NCBI RefSeq assembly: GCF_900059565.1
Contig: NZ_FIZW01000002.1
Location: 930,001 to 994,000, forward strand
Length of the DNA: 64,000 nucleotides
Direction of reading: 5' to 3'
From: Murdochiella massiliensis
Lineage (GTDB): Bacteria; Bacillota; Clostridia; Tissierellales; Peptoniphilaceae
Shown here: in pieces, positions 26,540 through 35,557 of the stretch
Numbering within the stretch: position 1 is the stretch's first letter
Layout: every line of letters starts with the position of its first letter
Notes under the pieces: model-generated
Databases searched by the model: none
What the model saw: the letters and a program-made list of their open reading frames with translations, nothing else
Told to the model about the DNA's origin: nothing
Made by a program: the position numbers and the translations under genes

Positions 26540-27847
26540 TTAGATCAGCGTGTACAGATAGAAGAGCATGCAGATTCCGACTACAAACATGGGCTTCGGA
26601 ATATCTTTGATTTTTCCGGCAGCGATCTTCAGGATCAGGTAGGAAACGATCGAGAGGGCCATGCCGTTGGCAATGTTGTACGTCAAGATGGTCATCGCGA
26701 CGGCAATGAAAGCCGGCAGAGATTCCGTTTTATCGCTGTAATCAATACTGCGCATGGAGCTGAGCATCTGGAAGCCAATAATCGTCAATACCGGACCTGT
26801 GGCCACGCCGGGAACCATCAATGCCAGCGGCGTAAAAAGAATCATCAGGGCAAACAACACACTGGTCGTAATCGCCGTTAAGCCTGTACGTCCACCGTCT
26901 TCCACGCCACTTGCCGATTCCAAATAGGTGGTCATAACCGGCATGCAGAAAAAGCTTCCGACAACGGTGGAAAGCGAGTCCACCTTGAAGCATTTTTCAA
27001 TACCCGGCATATCTCCGTTTTCATCCAGCCAACCGGCTTGGTTGGCAACGCCTAAAATGATGCCCATGGTTCCAAAGAAATCCGGTACAAAGAAGGTTAA
27101 TAACCAAGGCAAATATTCCGGTTTCAGCGCGCCCAAAATATCCATGCGAAACGTCACATCCCCAATACCGGAAGGCAGGTTGAATAAGTTGGTCGGCAAT
27201 TTCGTTACGCCAAGCGGAATGCCCACCAGCGTAACCAGGATGATGGATAAAATCATGCTTCCTTTAATTTTTCTTGCCTCGAAGATCAAAACCAATAAGA
27301 AGCCAATACCGAACATCAGTGCCTTAGCGGTGCTTAAGTCACCGAAAATCAACGTATTTTTCTCACTAGCCACAATGATGCCGCCGGATTTTAAGCCGAT
27401 CAGAGCGATATATAGACCAATACCGCCGCTCAATGCGATTTTAATACTGGCGGGAATGGCCGTCGCAATAATGTTTCGCAAGCCCGCAAACGAAATAATA
27501 ACGAAAATGACACCTTCAATAAAAATAAGGCCGAAAGCGACTTCTACGGACATGCCGATCGAATCGATAGAGCTGAGAATAGCCACCGAACTCATGCCCG
27601 GAGCAAGGCAGAACGGACGATTGGTATAGAGCGCCATGGCGACACTACAGGCCACGATCATCATAATTAGGGCACTCAACACCGCACCACGCACCAGTCC
27701 CGCTTTTTCCAACATGTTCGGAATCGTCGCTAAGACGTAGGACATGGTCGCAAAGGTCGTCACGCCGGCCAACAATTCAGTACGCACCGTCGTTTTGTTT
27801 TCCGTGAGCTTGAAACGTTTATCTAACGTTGTGCTTAAATTGCTCAT
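26540..27847 (-). CDS. NCS2/AzgA-type nucleobase permease (paralog 1)
   Basis: 435 residues from ATG 27847, which follows GGAGG at 4 bases. A polytopic inner-membrane importer of the NCS2 family; the AzgA/GhxP branch that carries adenine, guanine or hypoxanthine has the same early sequence, RTELLAGVTTFATMSYVLATIPNML. Conserved blocks FFGTMGIILGVANQAGW and TTYLESASGVEDGGRTGLTA are present. It is closely similar to the gene upstream (27990-29303), so the pair arose by tandem duplication. The 142-base gap between them holds an AGAGCTT/AAGCTCT hairpin near 27900-27925 that could separate their expression. Which base each carries is unknown. Confidence 0.88.
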   Translation of the reverse strand: MSNLSTTLDKRFKLTENKTTVRTELLAGVTTFATMSYVLATIPNMLEKAGLVRGAVLSALIMMIVACSVAMALYTNRPFCLAPGMSSVAILSSIDSIGMSVEVAFGLIFIEGVIFVIISFAGLRNIIATAIPASIKIALSGGIGLYIALIGLKSGGIIVASEKNTLIFGDLSTAKALMFGIGFLLVLIFEARKIKGSMILSIILVTLVGIPLGVTKLPTNLFNLPSGIGDVTFRMDILGALKPEYLPWLLTFFVPDFFGTMGIILGVANQAGWLDENGDMPGIEKCFKVDSLSTVVGSFFCMPVMTTYLESASGVEDGGRTGLTAITTSVLFALMILFTPLALMVPGVATGPVLTIIGFQMLSSMRSIDYSDKTESLPAFIAVAMTILTYNIANGMALSIVSYLILKIAAGKIKDIPKPMFVVGICMLFYLYTLI

Positions 27848-27989
27848 GGTTCCTCCTTCAGGTACAGCGCGCACGGTAGAGCCTACCAAGTAGGAAAGAG
27901 CTTTGCACGCGAAGAAGCTCTTTTGCGAACAGACACCGGATGAAGATCACGATTCCTCTTTCGGACATGGGGCTTACCGAATGCCCGCA

Positions 27990-29303
27990 TTACGAAATGA
28001 GCGTTGAGAGATAGTACACCAAAAAGGCCGATAGGCCGTACATTGCCGGATGAACCTCTTTCGCCTTTCCAGCTGCGACCTTCAGCAGAACGTAGCAGAG
28101 CACGGAAAGGGACAGGCCGTTGGCAATATTATTGGTGAACACCGTCATCGCTACCGCGATAAACGCAGGAATCGCTTCGGTCATATCGTCATAATGAATA
28201 TTCTGCATAGCACCCAACATCTGCAAACCGATGTAGGTCAGCACCGGTCCCGTCGCCACCGGCGGGATCATCAGCGCAACCGGCGTCAGCAGAAGCATCA
28301 ATATGAACATCGCACTCGTTACCAACGTGGTCAGGCCCGTTCTTCCTCCATCCTCGACACCGCTCACCGATTCGAGATACGTGGTCATCACCGGCATGGC
28401 ACAAAAACTTCCGGCGACGGTAGCCAGCGAATCCACCTTGAAGCATTTATCGATGCCCGGCATATTACCTTCCTCATCCTGCCATCCTGCGCGGTTGGCG
28501 ATGCCTAAGATAATGCCCATCGTACCGAAAAAATCCGGCACAAAAAAGGTGAACAGATACGGGAAATATTCCGGCCGCAGCGCACCCAGTATATCCAGGT
28601 GAAACAGAACCGGGACTGGACTGGCCGGAAGTTGGAACATTGTTTCCGGCACTTCGGTTTCCCCGAAGGGAATTGCCAGCAGAGTCACCACCAAAATGGA
28701 AACCATCATACTTCCCCGAAAACGGCGCGCTTCCAAAAGCAGCAGGACGAGAAAACCAACACCAAAGAGAAGGCATTTCGTCGAATGCAAGTCGCCAAAG
28801 CCAAGTGATCCGCCGGAAAGCGTGACGACGATGTTGCCGGTCTTTAGACCGATTAAGGCGATAAAAAGGCCAACTCCCGCGCTGATGGAGAATTTCACGT
28901 TTGCCGGAATCGCATTTACCACCAACTCACGCAGTCCGACAAAAGAAATTACGCAGAAAATCAACCCGCTGAGGAAAATCAGTCCAAACGCCACGTCTGT
29001 CGGAATGCCGGCTAAGTGTGTGATGGAGCCGACAACCGCTACAGAGCTCATTCCCGGAGCCATCGCAAAAGGCTTGTTGGTATAAAGCGCCATTGCGATA
29101 CTGCACAGAGCCACCATCAAAATGAGCATGGTGAGAACCGCACCCTTGGGCAAGCCCGCCTCGCTTAATACATTCGGAACGGTCGCCAACACATAGGACA
29201 TGGTGGCAAACGTTGTCGCGCCGGCCAGAAATTCCGTCTGGAAAGAGGTTCCATTTTGCTTTAGCGAAAAGAAACGTTCTCCCCATTGCTCCAGTCGTTG
29301 CAA
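27990..29303 (-). CDS. NCS2/AzgA-type nucleobase permease (paralog 2)
   Basis: 437 residues from TTG 29303, chosen because AAGGGGG lies 5 bases before it and the next residues continue the family N-terminus. It has the same motifs as paralog 1: QTEFLAGATTFATMSYVLATVPNVL, FFGTMGIILGIANRAGW and TTYLESVSGVEDGGRTGLTT. It probably imports a purine base. A CitB/DcuR-type two-component system lies 135 bases upstream on the same strand, which may regulate it. I looked for a purine riboswitch upstream and did not see one. Confidence 0.88.
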   Translation of the reverse strand: MQRLEQWGERFFSLKQNGTSFQTEFLAGATTFATMSYVLATVPNVLSEAGLPKGAVLTMLILMVALCSIAMALYTNKPFAMAPGMSSVAVVGSITHLAGIPTDVAFGLIFLSGLIFCVISFVGLRELVVNAIPANVKFSISAGVGLFIALIGLKTGNIVVTLSGGSLGFGDLHSTKCLLFGVGFLVLLLLEARRFRGSMMVSILVVTLLAIPFGETEVPETMFQLPASPVPVLFHLDILGALRPEYFPYLFTFFVPDFFGTMGIILGIANRAGWQDEEGNMPGIDKCFKVDSLATVAGSFCAMPVMTTYLESVSGVEDGGRTGLTTLVTSAMFILMLLLTPVALMIPPVATGPVLTYIGLQMLGAMQNIHYDDMTEAIPAFIAVAMTVFTNNIANGLSLSVLCYVLLKVAAGKAKEVHPAMYGLSAFLVYYLSTLIS

Positions 29304-29438
29304 AGGCGCCCCCTTTCTTCGGTATCGATTGGGTTCCCGATGGGACTCGTGAGGCCATCCTGACCAACCTGTTTCAGTATATCGTCGTCCTACAAAGAAT
29401 TCATGTTATGAAAGTAATGTGTGCTTTTTGAAACTAAA

Positions 29439-30155
29439 CTAAACGCTCCAATGAAAAAATTGCTTCTTTGCCACCGGATCCGTCGTCAATCGGTATTCAT
29501 GTAAAGGCCTTCCGATATTGCCATAAATGTATGTTTTTCGTAAAATCTTTTCTTCTGCGAGGAAATCCAGATATTTCTTCACGGTTACACGAGAAAGAGC
29601 CAGTACGTCGGCAATATCCTGTACACAAAACGCCTCCTTCTTTGTTTTGATCTCTCGGCAAATCCGGTTTAATGTGTTCAAATCAATGCCCTTCGGCAAG
29701 GAAGACGCGTCAGAGGGCGCGCTCGCGCCGAGGTCACCGGCAAGCATGTCCAACTCCGTCTGACTTAAACGCTCTTTTTTCAACAAAGACGAACGCTGCT
29801 GAAATTTATCCAGTGCTTCCGACAGACGTTCATACGTAAACGGCTTCAAAAGATAATCAATGCAGCCAAAACGAAATGCTTCACGAATTTGTGCGCTGTC
29901 TTTTGCCGCAGACACGATAATCGCTTCGATTTGTTCCTGTTCTCGACGAATGTTGCGCAATACGTCCAGTCCCGATGCACCGGGAAGATAAATATCCAAA
30001 AGCACCAGCGATACAGAATGCTTGGAAAGATACGCCATCGCTTCTTCTGCGCTGTTCGCTACGGCAACTTCCCGGTAACCATGATGAAGCAGAAACTCAC
30101 TGGTCATGGTTGCTACCTGCGGATCATCTTCAATAATCAATATTCCGTCGTTCAT
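29439..30155 (-). CDS. CitB/DcuR-family response regulator
   Basis: 238 residues. Receiver domain at 1-120 with IIEDDP near the N-terminus, phosphoacceptor Asp in LVLLDIYLPG at about 54 and Lys in YLLKPF at about 104. The C-terminal helix-turn-helix (EAFCVQDIADVLALSRVTVKKYLDFLAEE) and the final GRPLHEYRL are typical of regulators paired with citrate and C4-dicarboxylate sensors. The ATG overlaps the kinase stop by 4 bases, so they are coupled. Its targets may include the two permease genes directly downstream. Confidence 0.9.
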   Translation of the reverse strand: MNDGILIIEDDPQVATMTSEFLLHHGYREVAVANSAEEAMAYLSKHSVSLVLLDIYLPGASGLDVLRNIRREQEQIEAIIVSAAKDSAQIREAFRFGCIDYLLKPFTYERLSEALDKFQQRSSLLKKERLSQTELDMLAGDLGASAPSDASSLPKGIDLNTLNRICREIKTKKEAFCVQDIADVLALSRVTVKKYLDFLAEEKILRKTYIYGNIGRPLHEYRLTTDPVAKKQFFHWSV

Positions 30156-31831
30156 GCTTCCTCCTTTCGAATCAGATGGGCCACAAACTCCGTTCCCGAT
30201 TGCTCATCGCTGGACACGGAAACATAACCGTTGTGCCGTGCGCATGCTTTTTTAACCAAATGTAGACCGATTCCGTTTCCTTCTTTTTTTGTGGTCACGC
30301 CATAGTCAAAAATCTGTTCCATTTGCTCTTCTTCAATCGGAGCTCCGGAATTCCAAACCGAGATGGTAATTTCCTTCCCTGTCTCCACGATATCCAACGT
30401 CACCATTCGCATCGCCGAACTTTGTGCGGCATCAAACGCATTATCCAAAAGATTTCCGGTGATCACGACGAGATCCTGAATGAGATCGTTGCTCTCTGTC
30501 TGTTCCATGAGAGAATTATCCGTTAAAACCAAGTCCACCTTCTTCTCTGCTGCACGATCGAACTTACTGAGCAAAAATGCACAAAGAATCGGATCGTGAA
30601 TTTTTCCGCGAAGCGTCTCTTTTTCCCGTTCTTGCAGATGCAATAAACCGTCCAAATACTCCTGCAACGCAGGAAAATTTTGTTCATGAACCAAGCCGGA
30701 AATTGCCTGCAATTTATTATGAAACTCATGCATTTGTCCACGCAAAGCCTCAATATAACTGCGCACACCCGTAATATCCTCTGCAAAACGCACAACTTCC
30801 TGCTTCGGGCGAAACGTCATCAATAAGCTTTTTTTGTCGGAATTTTCGACCACAATGGGAATAAAATTCATATAGATCTTTTCTTTTCCGATATGCCCCT
30901 CGTAATCAAAAAGCGGCGTTTTTCGTGAAAGCAGTGACGCCAGGGAAAGCTCCGGAATAAGCGTTGAAAACGAGATCTCCTCCTGCCCAAGATGCTGTTG
31001 GCACAACGCCGTTGCCGTGCGATTACAATGCAAAATACTTCCCTCTTCATCCACTGCAACAATGCCGTCACGAACCGCATCGATCAAGGCATTTCGTTCT
31101 ACCAACAGCTGAGCAATCTCTTCCGGTTCCAAGTTAAACATAGTTCCCTTAATTTTATCGGTCAGATCCCATACGATGAGCAATGCAACCAACATCACCA
31201 ACATCGTCATGGCGTTCAGGTCCCTTTGCGTCTTCTGTACCGCCTCCTGCAAGTCGGTTTGCCCTTCTCCGTAGTGTAAGCTGGCAATAATCTGTCCCAA
31301 CAGCTGTCCGTCCTGACCATATACGGGCGCTGCTGCATACAGGGGTTCTTTTTCCCGATGCCCTTTCGGCAGCAGTTGCCGTTCTTCATTCATGGGATAT
31401 TGACGAAATTCGCGAAGAATTTTTTCTTCCACGCCTTTTTCCGCCGACGTATAGACGGTATGATGCTTTTTATCCAACACGGTAAGCCCGGAACAATATG
31501 CGGAAGCTTCCCATCGATGGGCAAGTTCGGCCATTTCTGCATCCGGCTGCGCGCTGTCCCTCGCTTGCTTATTCTTGTCTTCTTCCGACCGTTGCGCTTC
31601 ACCCGATCTTTCCGCTTTATTCTGTTCCGTCTCTTCACGATTCTTTCGCTGTTGCAGTTGCTCAATCAACGCACCCGTTTCGGCAAATTGTCGAACTAAA
31701 TCGGCAAGCGCCGAGGCATTCGCTCTCGTCACCGTCTCCTGCAGGCGCATCGACACCGGATAATGATTGAGTAACAGCAGTGCCACGACAACCGCACCGA
31801 CCAGCATCATAATTTTTGTCCGCAGTTTCAA
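30152..31831 (-). CDS. DcuS/CitA-family sensor histidine kinase
   Basis: 559 residues from TTG 31831, 7 bases after AAGGAG. Membrane segment at about 7-22, an outer sensor domain to about 205, a second membrane segment at about 208-226, a cytoplasmic PAS domain (LIDAVRDGIVAVDEEGSILHCN), the phosphoacceptor region QMHEFHNKLQAISGL and an ATPase domain (NLLDNAFDAAQ, GNGIGLHLVKK). The sensor domain contains a charged low-complexity insert at about 62-98 (RKNREETEQNKAER and on). Family members sense citrate or C4-dicarboxylates; ligand here unknown. Confidence 0.9.
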   Translation of the reverse strand: MKLRTKIMMLVGAVVVALLLLNHYPVSMRLQETVTRANASALADLVRQFAETGALIEQLQQRKNREETEQNKAERSGEAQRSEEDKNKQARDSAQPDAEMAELAHRWEASAYCSGLTVLDKKHHTVYTSAEKGVEEKILREFRQYPMNEERQLLPKGHREKEPLYAAAPVYGQDGQLLGQIIASLHYGEGQTDLQEAVQKTQRDLNAMTMLVMLVALLIVWDLTDKIKGTMFNLEPEEIAQLLVERNALIDAVRDGIVAVDEEGSILHCNRTATALCQQHLGQEEISFSTLIPELSLASLLSRKTPLFDYEGHIGKEKIYMNFIPIVVENSDKKSLLMTFRPKQEVVRFAEDITGVRSYIEALRGQMHEFHNKLQAISGLVHEQNFPALQEYLDGLLHLQEREKETLRGKIHDPILCAFLLSKFDRAAEKKVDLVLTDNSLMEQTESNDLIQDLVVITGNLLDNAFDAAQSSAMRMVTLDIVETGKEITISVWNSGAPIEEEQMEQIFDYGVTTKKEGNGIGLHLVKKACARHNGYVSVSSDEQSGTEFVAHLIRKEEA

Positions 31832-32100
31832 TCCGTCTCTCCTTTAGTCCGCATGCGACGAGTCTGCTTGCGACTCTTGGTATTACCTGTCCTTCTTATC
31901 ATAAACGAATCGCCGGCAAAGGAGAACGAAGATCCCCCTGTCCTTTTCGCTTTCGGACCGTCTTTCCTACTCTCAAGGCAACTTTTCACACTTTTCGCGG
32001 TGTCTATTGTACTTCTCGGGCTTCTTCTCATGCTGTCCAGGTCGCTTTTCGCACTTGCCCGGCTGTAATTGGACGATAGAGAAGATGAAGCGGTGCACGA
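31832..32100. other. intergenic region before array C
   Basis: About 270 bases upstream of the DcuS-like kinase. No gene was recognised. It should hold the promoter of the two-component operon on the minus strand, but no clear -35/-10 pair was seen. Confidence 0.35.
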
Positions 32101-32522
32101 CCCTGGCTGATGCGCTTTTTTACCATTTTTCAGGGTTGCGAAGTCCTGGCTCGCGCACGTTTTTTCCGTTTGCCAGGGTTGTGCAGCCCTGGCTGATGCA
32201 CGTTTTTTCCGTTTGCCAGGGTCGTGCGACCCTGGCTGGTGCGCGTTTTTTCCGCTTGTCAGGGTTGCGCAGCCCTGGCTGGTGCAGGTTTTTTCCGTTT
32301 GCCAGGGTTGTGTAGTCCTGGCTGGTGCGCGTTTCTACCATTTGCCAGGGTTGTGTAGTCCTGGCTGGTGCGCGTTTCTACCATTTGCCAGGGTTGTGTG
32401 GTCCTGGCTGGTGCGCGTTTTTTCGTTTGCCAGGGTTATGCAGCCCTGGCTCGTGCGCGTTTTTTCGTTTGCCAAGGTTATGCAACCCCGGCTTATTTGC
32501 ATTTTTGTTATTGGCCAGGGTC
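32101..32522 (+). repeat. tandem hairpin array C (43-bp period)
   Basis: Ten units start at 32101, 32144, 32187, 32230, 32273, 32316, 32359, 32402, 32444 and 32486, that is 43 bases apart and 42 in the last two. Each unit is CCCTGGC (or TCCTGGC), a T-rich loop of about 20 bases, then GCCAGGG, forming a 6-7 bp stem; spacers read about TTGTGTAGT. The stem is the same as in array B, but period, loop and spacer differ. The last unit is degenerate (CCCCGGC, GCCAAGG). Confidence 0.92.
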
Positions 32523-32539
32523 GTGTGCATTTTTTGACC

Positions 32540-32622
32540 AAGCTGCGCTGCCATCATCATTTCCAGCGGCGCTCCGCCTTCAAAACCGCGCCGCCATCGC
32601 CATTTCCAGCGGCGCTCCGCTT
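32540..32622 (+). repeat. two GC-rich hairpin modules after array C
   Basis: Two tandem copies of a hairpin like that at 4363-4390: GCGCTGCC...GGCGGCGC-type arms with the shared end GCGGCGCTCCG. The second, GCGCCGCC with GCGGCGC, lies near 32586-32617. This links array C to the cassettes at 4 and 8.6 kb. Confidence 0.55.
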
Positions 32623-32735
32623 ATTTTCAACCAACGACGCTGCCGATCTCTGCGCTCACTTCGCCTTCCTTCATCACCGAGGCCTTTTTGACCCATTCTT
32701 TCTATCAAGCTTAACCGAAAAATAACATATCCTTC

Positions 32736-32764
32736 TTGCCGTTATGATATTAAATTGATATTAT
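32736..32764 (+). promoter_or_regulatory. promoter for the SPFH gene
   Basis: TTGCCG (32736-32741), a 17-base spacer and TATTAT (32759-32764), about 30 bases before the SPFH start. Confidence 0.5.
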
Positions 32765-32792
32765 AATGCTACAAAATAGAAAGGAACGAATT

Positions 32793-33872
32793 ATGGAACG
32801 CAACCAAAAAGATCTCCGTATTTCCCCCTCCCCGCAGACCACGCAAGACGCGAATGCGCCACAAAGCCCGCAACCTTTGCACGATCCGACGATTTCGCCG
32901 CGCCGTTTAACGCGCAAAATCAGTGGCTTTATTCCTGTTCTTTGCGGGTTGATGCTCATCGGTTCCATTCCGCTCTTTATTTTTGGCGCCGTCCTGTTGG
33001 ATGAAGAGAAGCCGAGTGGCGGCATCTTCATGGCTTTAGCGGCACTCATGCTGATCGTTTCGCTTTTGCTGATCATCGCCATCAAAAGCGTCAAACCCAA
33101 TGAAGCAGCGGTCTTCACGCTTTTCGGCAACTATTATGGCACGATCGATCAACCGGGGCTGTATCTACTTAATCCCTTTGTGTCCAGCGTAACCGATCCG
33201 GCTCGTAAAAGTGGAACGGAGAAAAAGAGCAAGGACGCTGCAGAACCGTCTATTGAAATCAACATACCTACCGGTCGACTATCTCTCAAGGTCAAGACCC
33301 TAAATAATGAGCGGCAAAAAGTCAATGATCTTCTGGGAAACCCTGTCATCCTCGAGACAGTCGTGTTCTGGCGTATCGTAGACCCGACCAAAGCCGTATT
33401 TAACGTGGACAACTACTTTGAATTTTTATCGACACAGTGCGATTCCGTCGTGCGTAACATCGCGCGTCTATATCCCTACGATAATCTGGAATTTGATGAT
33501 ATCGCGGATAGTGAAAAGACCCTGATGGGCTCTTCGCAAGTGATTGCGGATGAAATGCAGCGCGCCTTGCAGGAGAAAATGCACGTTGCCGGCATTTTTA
33601 TTGAAGATGTGCGTATCTCGCATCTGGCTTATGCAGAAGAGATTGCAGCCGCCATGTTGCAGCGCCAGCAAGCTTCTGCTGTCGTTTCGGCACGCAGCAA
33701 GATTGTAGATGGCGCAGTGGGTATGGTGGAAATGGCCTTAGCACAGTTGGATGAAAAACACCTGGTCGCCTTGGATGAGGAGCGCAAGGCACAGATGGTT
33801 TCCAATCTTCTCGTCGTCCTCTGTGCGTCCAAAGAAGTCGCACCGATCGTGAACAGCGGATCGATCTACTGA
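32793..33872 (+). CDS. SPFH/Band 7 domain membrane protein
   Basis: 359 residues from ATG 32793 with an AAAGGA site. After a polar N-terminus, two membrane segments (about 45-65 and 75-95, the second LMLIVSLLLIIAI) are followed by an SPFH domain beginning VKPNEAAVFTLFGNYYGTIDQPGLYLLNPFVSS and running to about residue 300, with IEDVRISHLAYAEEIAAAMLQRQQA near the end. Such proteins oligomerise on the membrane and scaffold microdomains. It overlaps by one base (TGATG) with a small DNA-binding-type gene, so the two are coupled. No NfeD protease gene is present. Confidence 0.88.
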   Translation: MERNQKDLRISPSPQTTQDANAPQSPQPLHDPTISPRRLTRKISGFIPVLCGLMLIGSIPLFIFGAVLLDEEKPSGGIFMALAALMLIVSLLLIIAIKSVKPNEAAVFTLFGNYYGTIDQPGLYLLNPFVSSVTDPARKSGTEKKSKDAAEPSIEINIPTGRLSLKVKTLNNERQKVNDLLGNPVILETVVFWRIVDPTKAVFNVDNYFEFLSTQCDSVVRNIARLYPYDNLEFDDIADSEKTLMGSSQVIADEMQRALQEKMHVAGIFIEDVRISHLAYAEEIAAAMLQRQQASAVVSARSKIVDGAVGMVEMALAQLDEKHLVALDEERKAQMVSNLLVVLCASKEVAPIVNSGSIY

Positions 33873-34165
33873 TGGCAACGCAGGATAAACGGCCTATGCC
33901 GGATATGGATGAACTCGCGCTTGCAAAACGTGAAGAACGTCTGCGCAGGCGGCTTGAAGAGCTTGAGCAACGAGAGAAGATGCTCAAGGAGCGGGAGAAA
34001 ACGTTGATTGCCGGCGAGCAGGAAAAGAAGCAAGTGCTGCTGCGCATTCCCCTCTCCCTCTGGTTTTCACTGGCGCGCTGGGCGGATCAGGATCTTCGCT
34101 CCATTAATGGGCAAATTGAGTATTTGCTAACCCGAGCCGTACGGGAGAAAAACAAAGATAAATAA
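33872..34165 (+). CDS. small coiled-coil plus ribbon-helix-helix protein
   Basis: 97 residues. Residues 10-55 form a highly charged coiled coil (RLRRRLEELEQREKMLKERE). The C-terminal part (QVLLRIPLSLWFSLARWADQDLRSINGQIEYLLTRAVRE) looks like an Arc/MetJ-type ribbon-helix-helix DNA-binding fold, with the strand VLLRIP and two helices. The start overlaps the SPFH stop by one base, so translation is linked. A transcription regulator, or an adaptor of the SPFH protein, is possible; the function is not known. A terminator follows. Confidence 0.75.
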   Translation: MATQDKRPMPDMDELALAKREERLRRRLEELEQREKMLKEREKTLIAGEQEKKQVLLRIPLSLWFSLARWADQDLRSINGQIEYLLTRAVREKNKDK

Positions 34166-34218
34166 GAAGGAAGCAACGGGCGAGCGGACGGGATCGGAAC
34201 GGGACTTCCTTATGCAAA

Positions 34219-34246
34219 AAGCCCCTCGGCGAGCACCGAGGGGCTT
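34219..34246. terminator. bidirectional terminator between the RHH gene and gdh
   Basis: AAGCCCCTCGG and CCGAGGGGCTT pair perfectly over 11 bp with a 6-base loop, with A residues on the left and T on the right. It serves convergent genes. Confidence 0.85.
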
Positions 34247-34291
34247 TGAATTCCATGATTGGCGTACGATAACGCCTCCATACGAGAGGGA

Positions 34292-35557
34292 TTAATACCA
34301 GCCGCGCAGCTTCATGGCCTTGTCGATCGACTGAATAGCGTACATATAAACGCCTTCACGCGGAGTGACGTTGTATTCATCGCAAACGCCAAAGACGCCT
34401 TCGATGGCTTTCATCATGTCCGCTTCCTGCTTCGTTTCGACTTCTTCTTCCGTCCAGTAGTAGCCGTACTGGTTCTGTACCCACTCATAGTAGGAAACCA
34501 GAACGCCGCCGGAGTTGGTCAGAATATCCGGAGTCAGCGGGATATTTCTTTCGGCCAGAACTTTATCGCCTTCCGGTGTGGTCGGGCCGTTCGCCGCTTC
34601 ACAAATGAGTTTGACGTTCAGTTTTTTCGCCAGATCACCGGTGATGACGTTTTCGAGAGCTGCCGGAATCAGAATGTCATAGGAGCCTGTCCAGAATTCT
34701 TCTTCCGAGATCTGTTTCGCATCCGGGAAACCGATGAGCGTACCATGTTCTTCTTTGTACGCCATCATCTTATCATAATCTAAGCCGTTCTCGTTATAGA
34801 GCGCATAGTTGCCTTCTTTGCGGTCCCATTCCGCTAAAGCGCAAACTTTTCCGCCCTGACGATTGATGCTCTTAACCGTGAAGTTGCCGACGTTACCGAA
34901 GCCCTGTACCGCAATTTTTGCCGTTTTAATGTCCAGACCGAAACGTTTTGCGGCTTCACGTGTAACGATGGAGACACCAAAGCCGGTCGCTGCATTACGT
35001 CCCAGCGATCCGCCGAAATCAACCGGTTTACCGGTGAACGTGCCCATGTCCATCTTATCGCCGTTGAGCTTGACATATTCGTCCACAAACCAGCTCATAA
35101 TCTGACCGTTGGTATTGACGTCCGGTGCCGGAATATCAATGCGCTCGCCAAGATACTTGTACAGACCGCGGACATACCCACGGCAGAGCTGTTCCAATTC
35201 TCTCTTGGAAAGTTCTGCCGGATCAACGCAGATACCGCCCTTGCCGCCGCCATACGGAAGACCGAGCGCGCCGCCCTTGAAGGTCATCCAAAGTGACAAA
35301 GCCTTAACTTCATCCATGTTGACGTTGGGATGGAAGCGAACGCCGCCCTTGCTCGGGCCAACGGCTGAGCTATGTGCCGATCTCCAACCCTTGAAGGTCT
35401 TTAACGAACCATCATCCATTTTTACCGGAATCGTGATTTCAATCACACGCTGGGGTTCTTTCAGCAGTTCATAAACTGCCGGATCGGCGCCCAGTTTTTC
35501 GCAGGCTGCTTTTACCTTTGCTTGTGCAGCTACCAGTGGATTCAATGTATCTGTCAT
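34292..35557 (-). CDS. gdh: glutamate dehydrogenase
   Basis: 421 residues, the size of the hexameric bacterial enzyme. It interconverts L-glutamate with 2-oxoglutarate and ammonia, using NAD(P). Visible are KGGVRFHPNV with the substrate lysine region, GLPYGGGKGGICVDP with the catalytic lysine, and the nucleotide-binding VQGFGNVG. In amino-acid fermenters it feeds glutamate into central metabolism. ATG 35557 overlaps the murI stop (ATGA), with an AGGAGGG site inside murI. The coenzyme cannot be told with certainty by eye. Confidence 0.95.
   Translation of the reverse strand: MTDTLNPLVAAQAKVKAACEKLGADPAVYELLKEPQRVIEITIPVKMDDGSLKTFKGWRSAHSSAVGPSKGGVRFHPNVNMDEVKALSLWMTFKGGALGLPYGGGKGGICVDPAELSKRELEQLCRGYVRGLYKYLGERIDIPAPDVNTNGQIMSWFVDEYVKLNGDKMDMGTFTGKPVDFGGSLGRNAATGFGVSIVTREAAKRFGLDIKTAKIAVQGFGNVGNFTVKSINRQGGKVCALAEWDRKEGNYALYNENGLDYDKMMAYKEEHGTLIGFPDAKQISEEEFWTGSYDILIPAALENVITGDLAKKLNVKLICEAANGPTTPEGDKVLAERNIPLTPDILTNSGGVLVSYYEWVQNQYGYYWTEEEVETKQEADMMKAIEGVFGVCDEYNVTPREGVYMYAIQSIDKAMKLRGWY

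Noticed and set aside
29304-29438. Purine riboswitch upstream of the NCS2 permease
   Set aside because: The conserved loop sequences and three-way junction were not found by eye.
32213-32725. Open frames of up to 170 codons across array C
   Set aside because: Translations are Cys/Phe/Trp-rich repeats of the array unit on both strands; no start signal.
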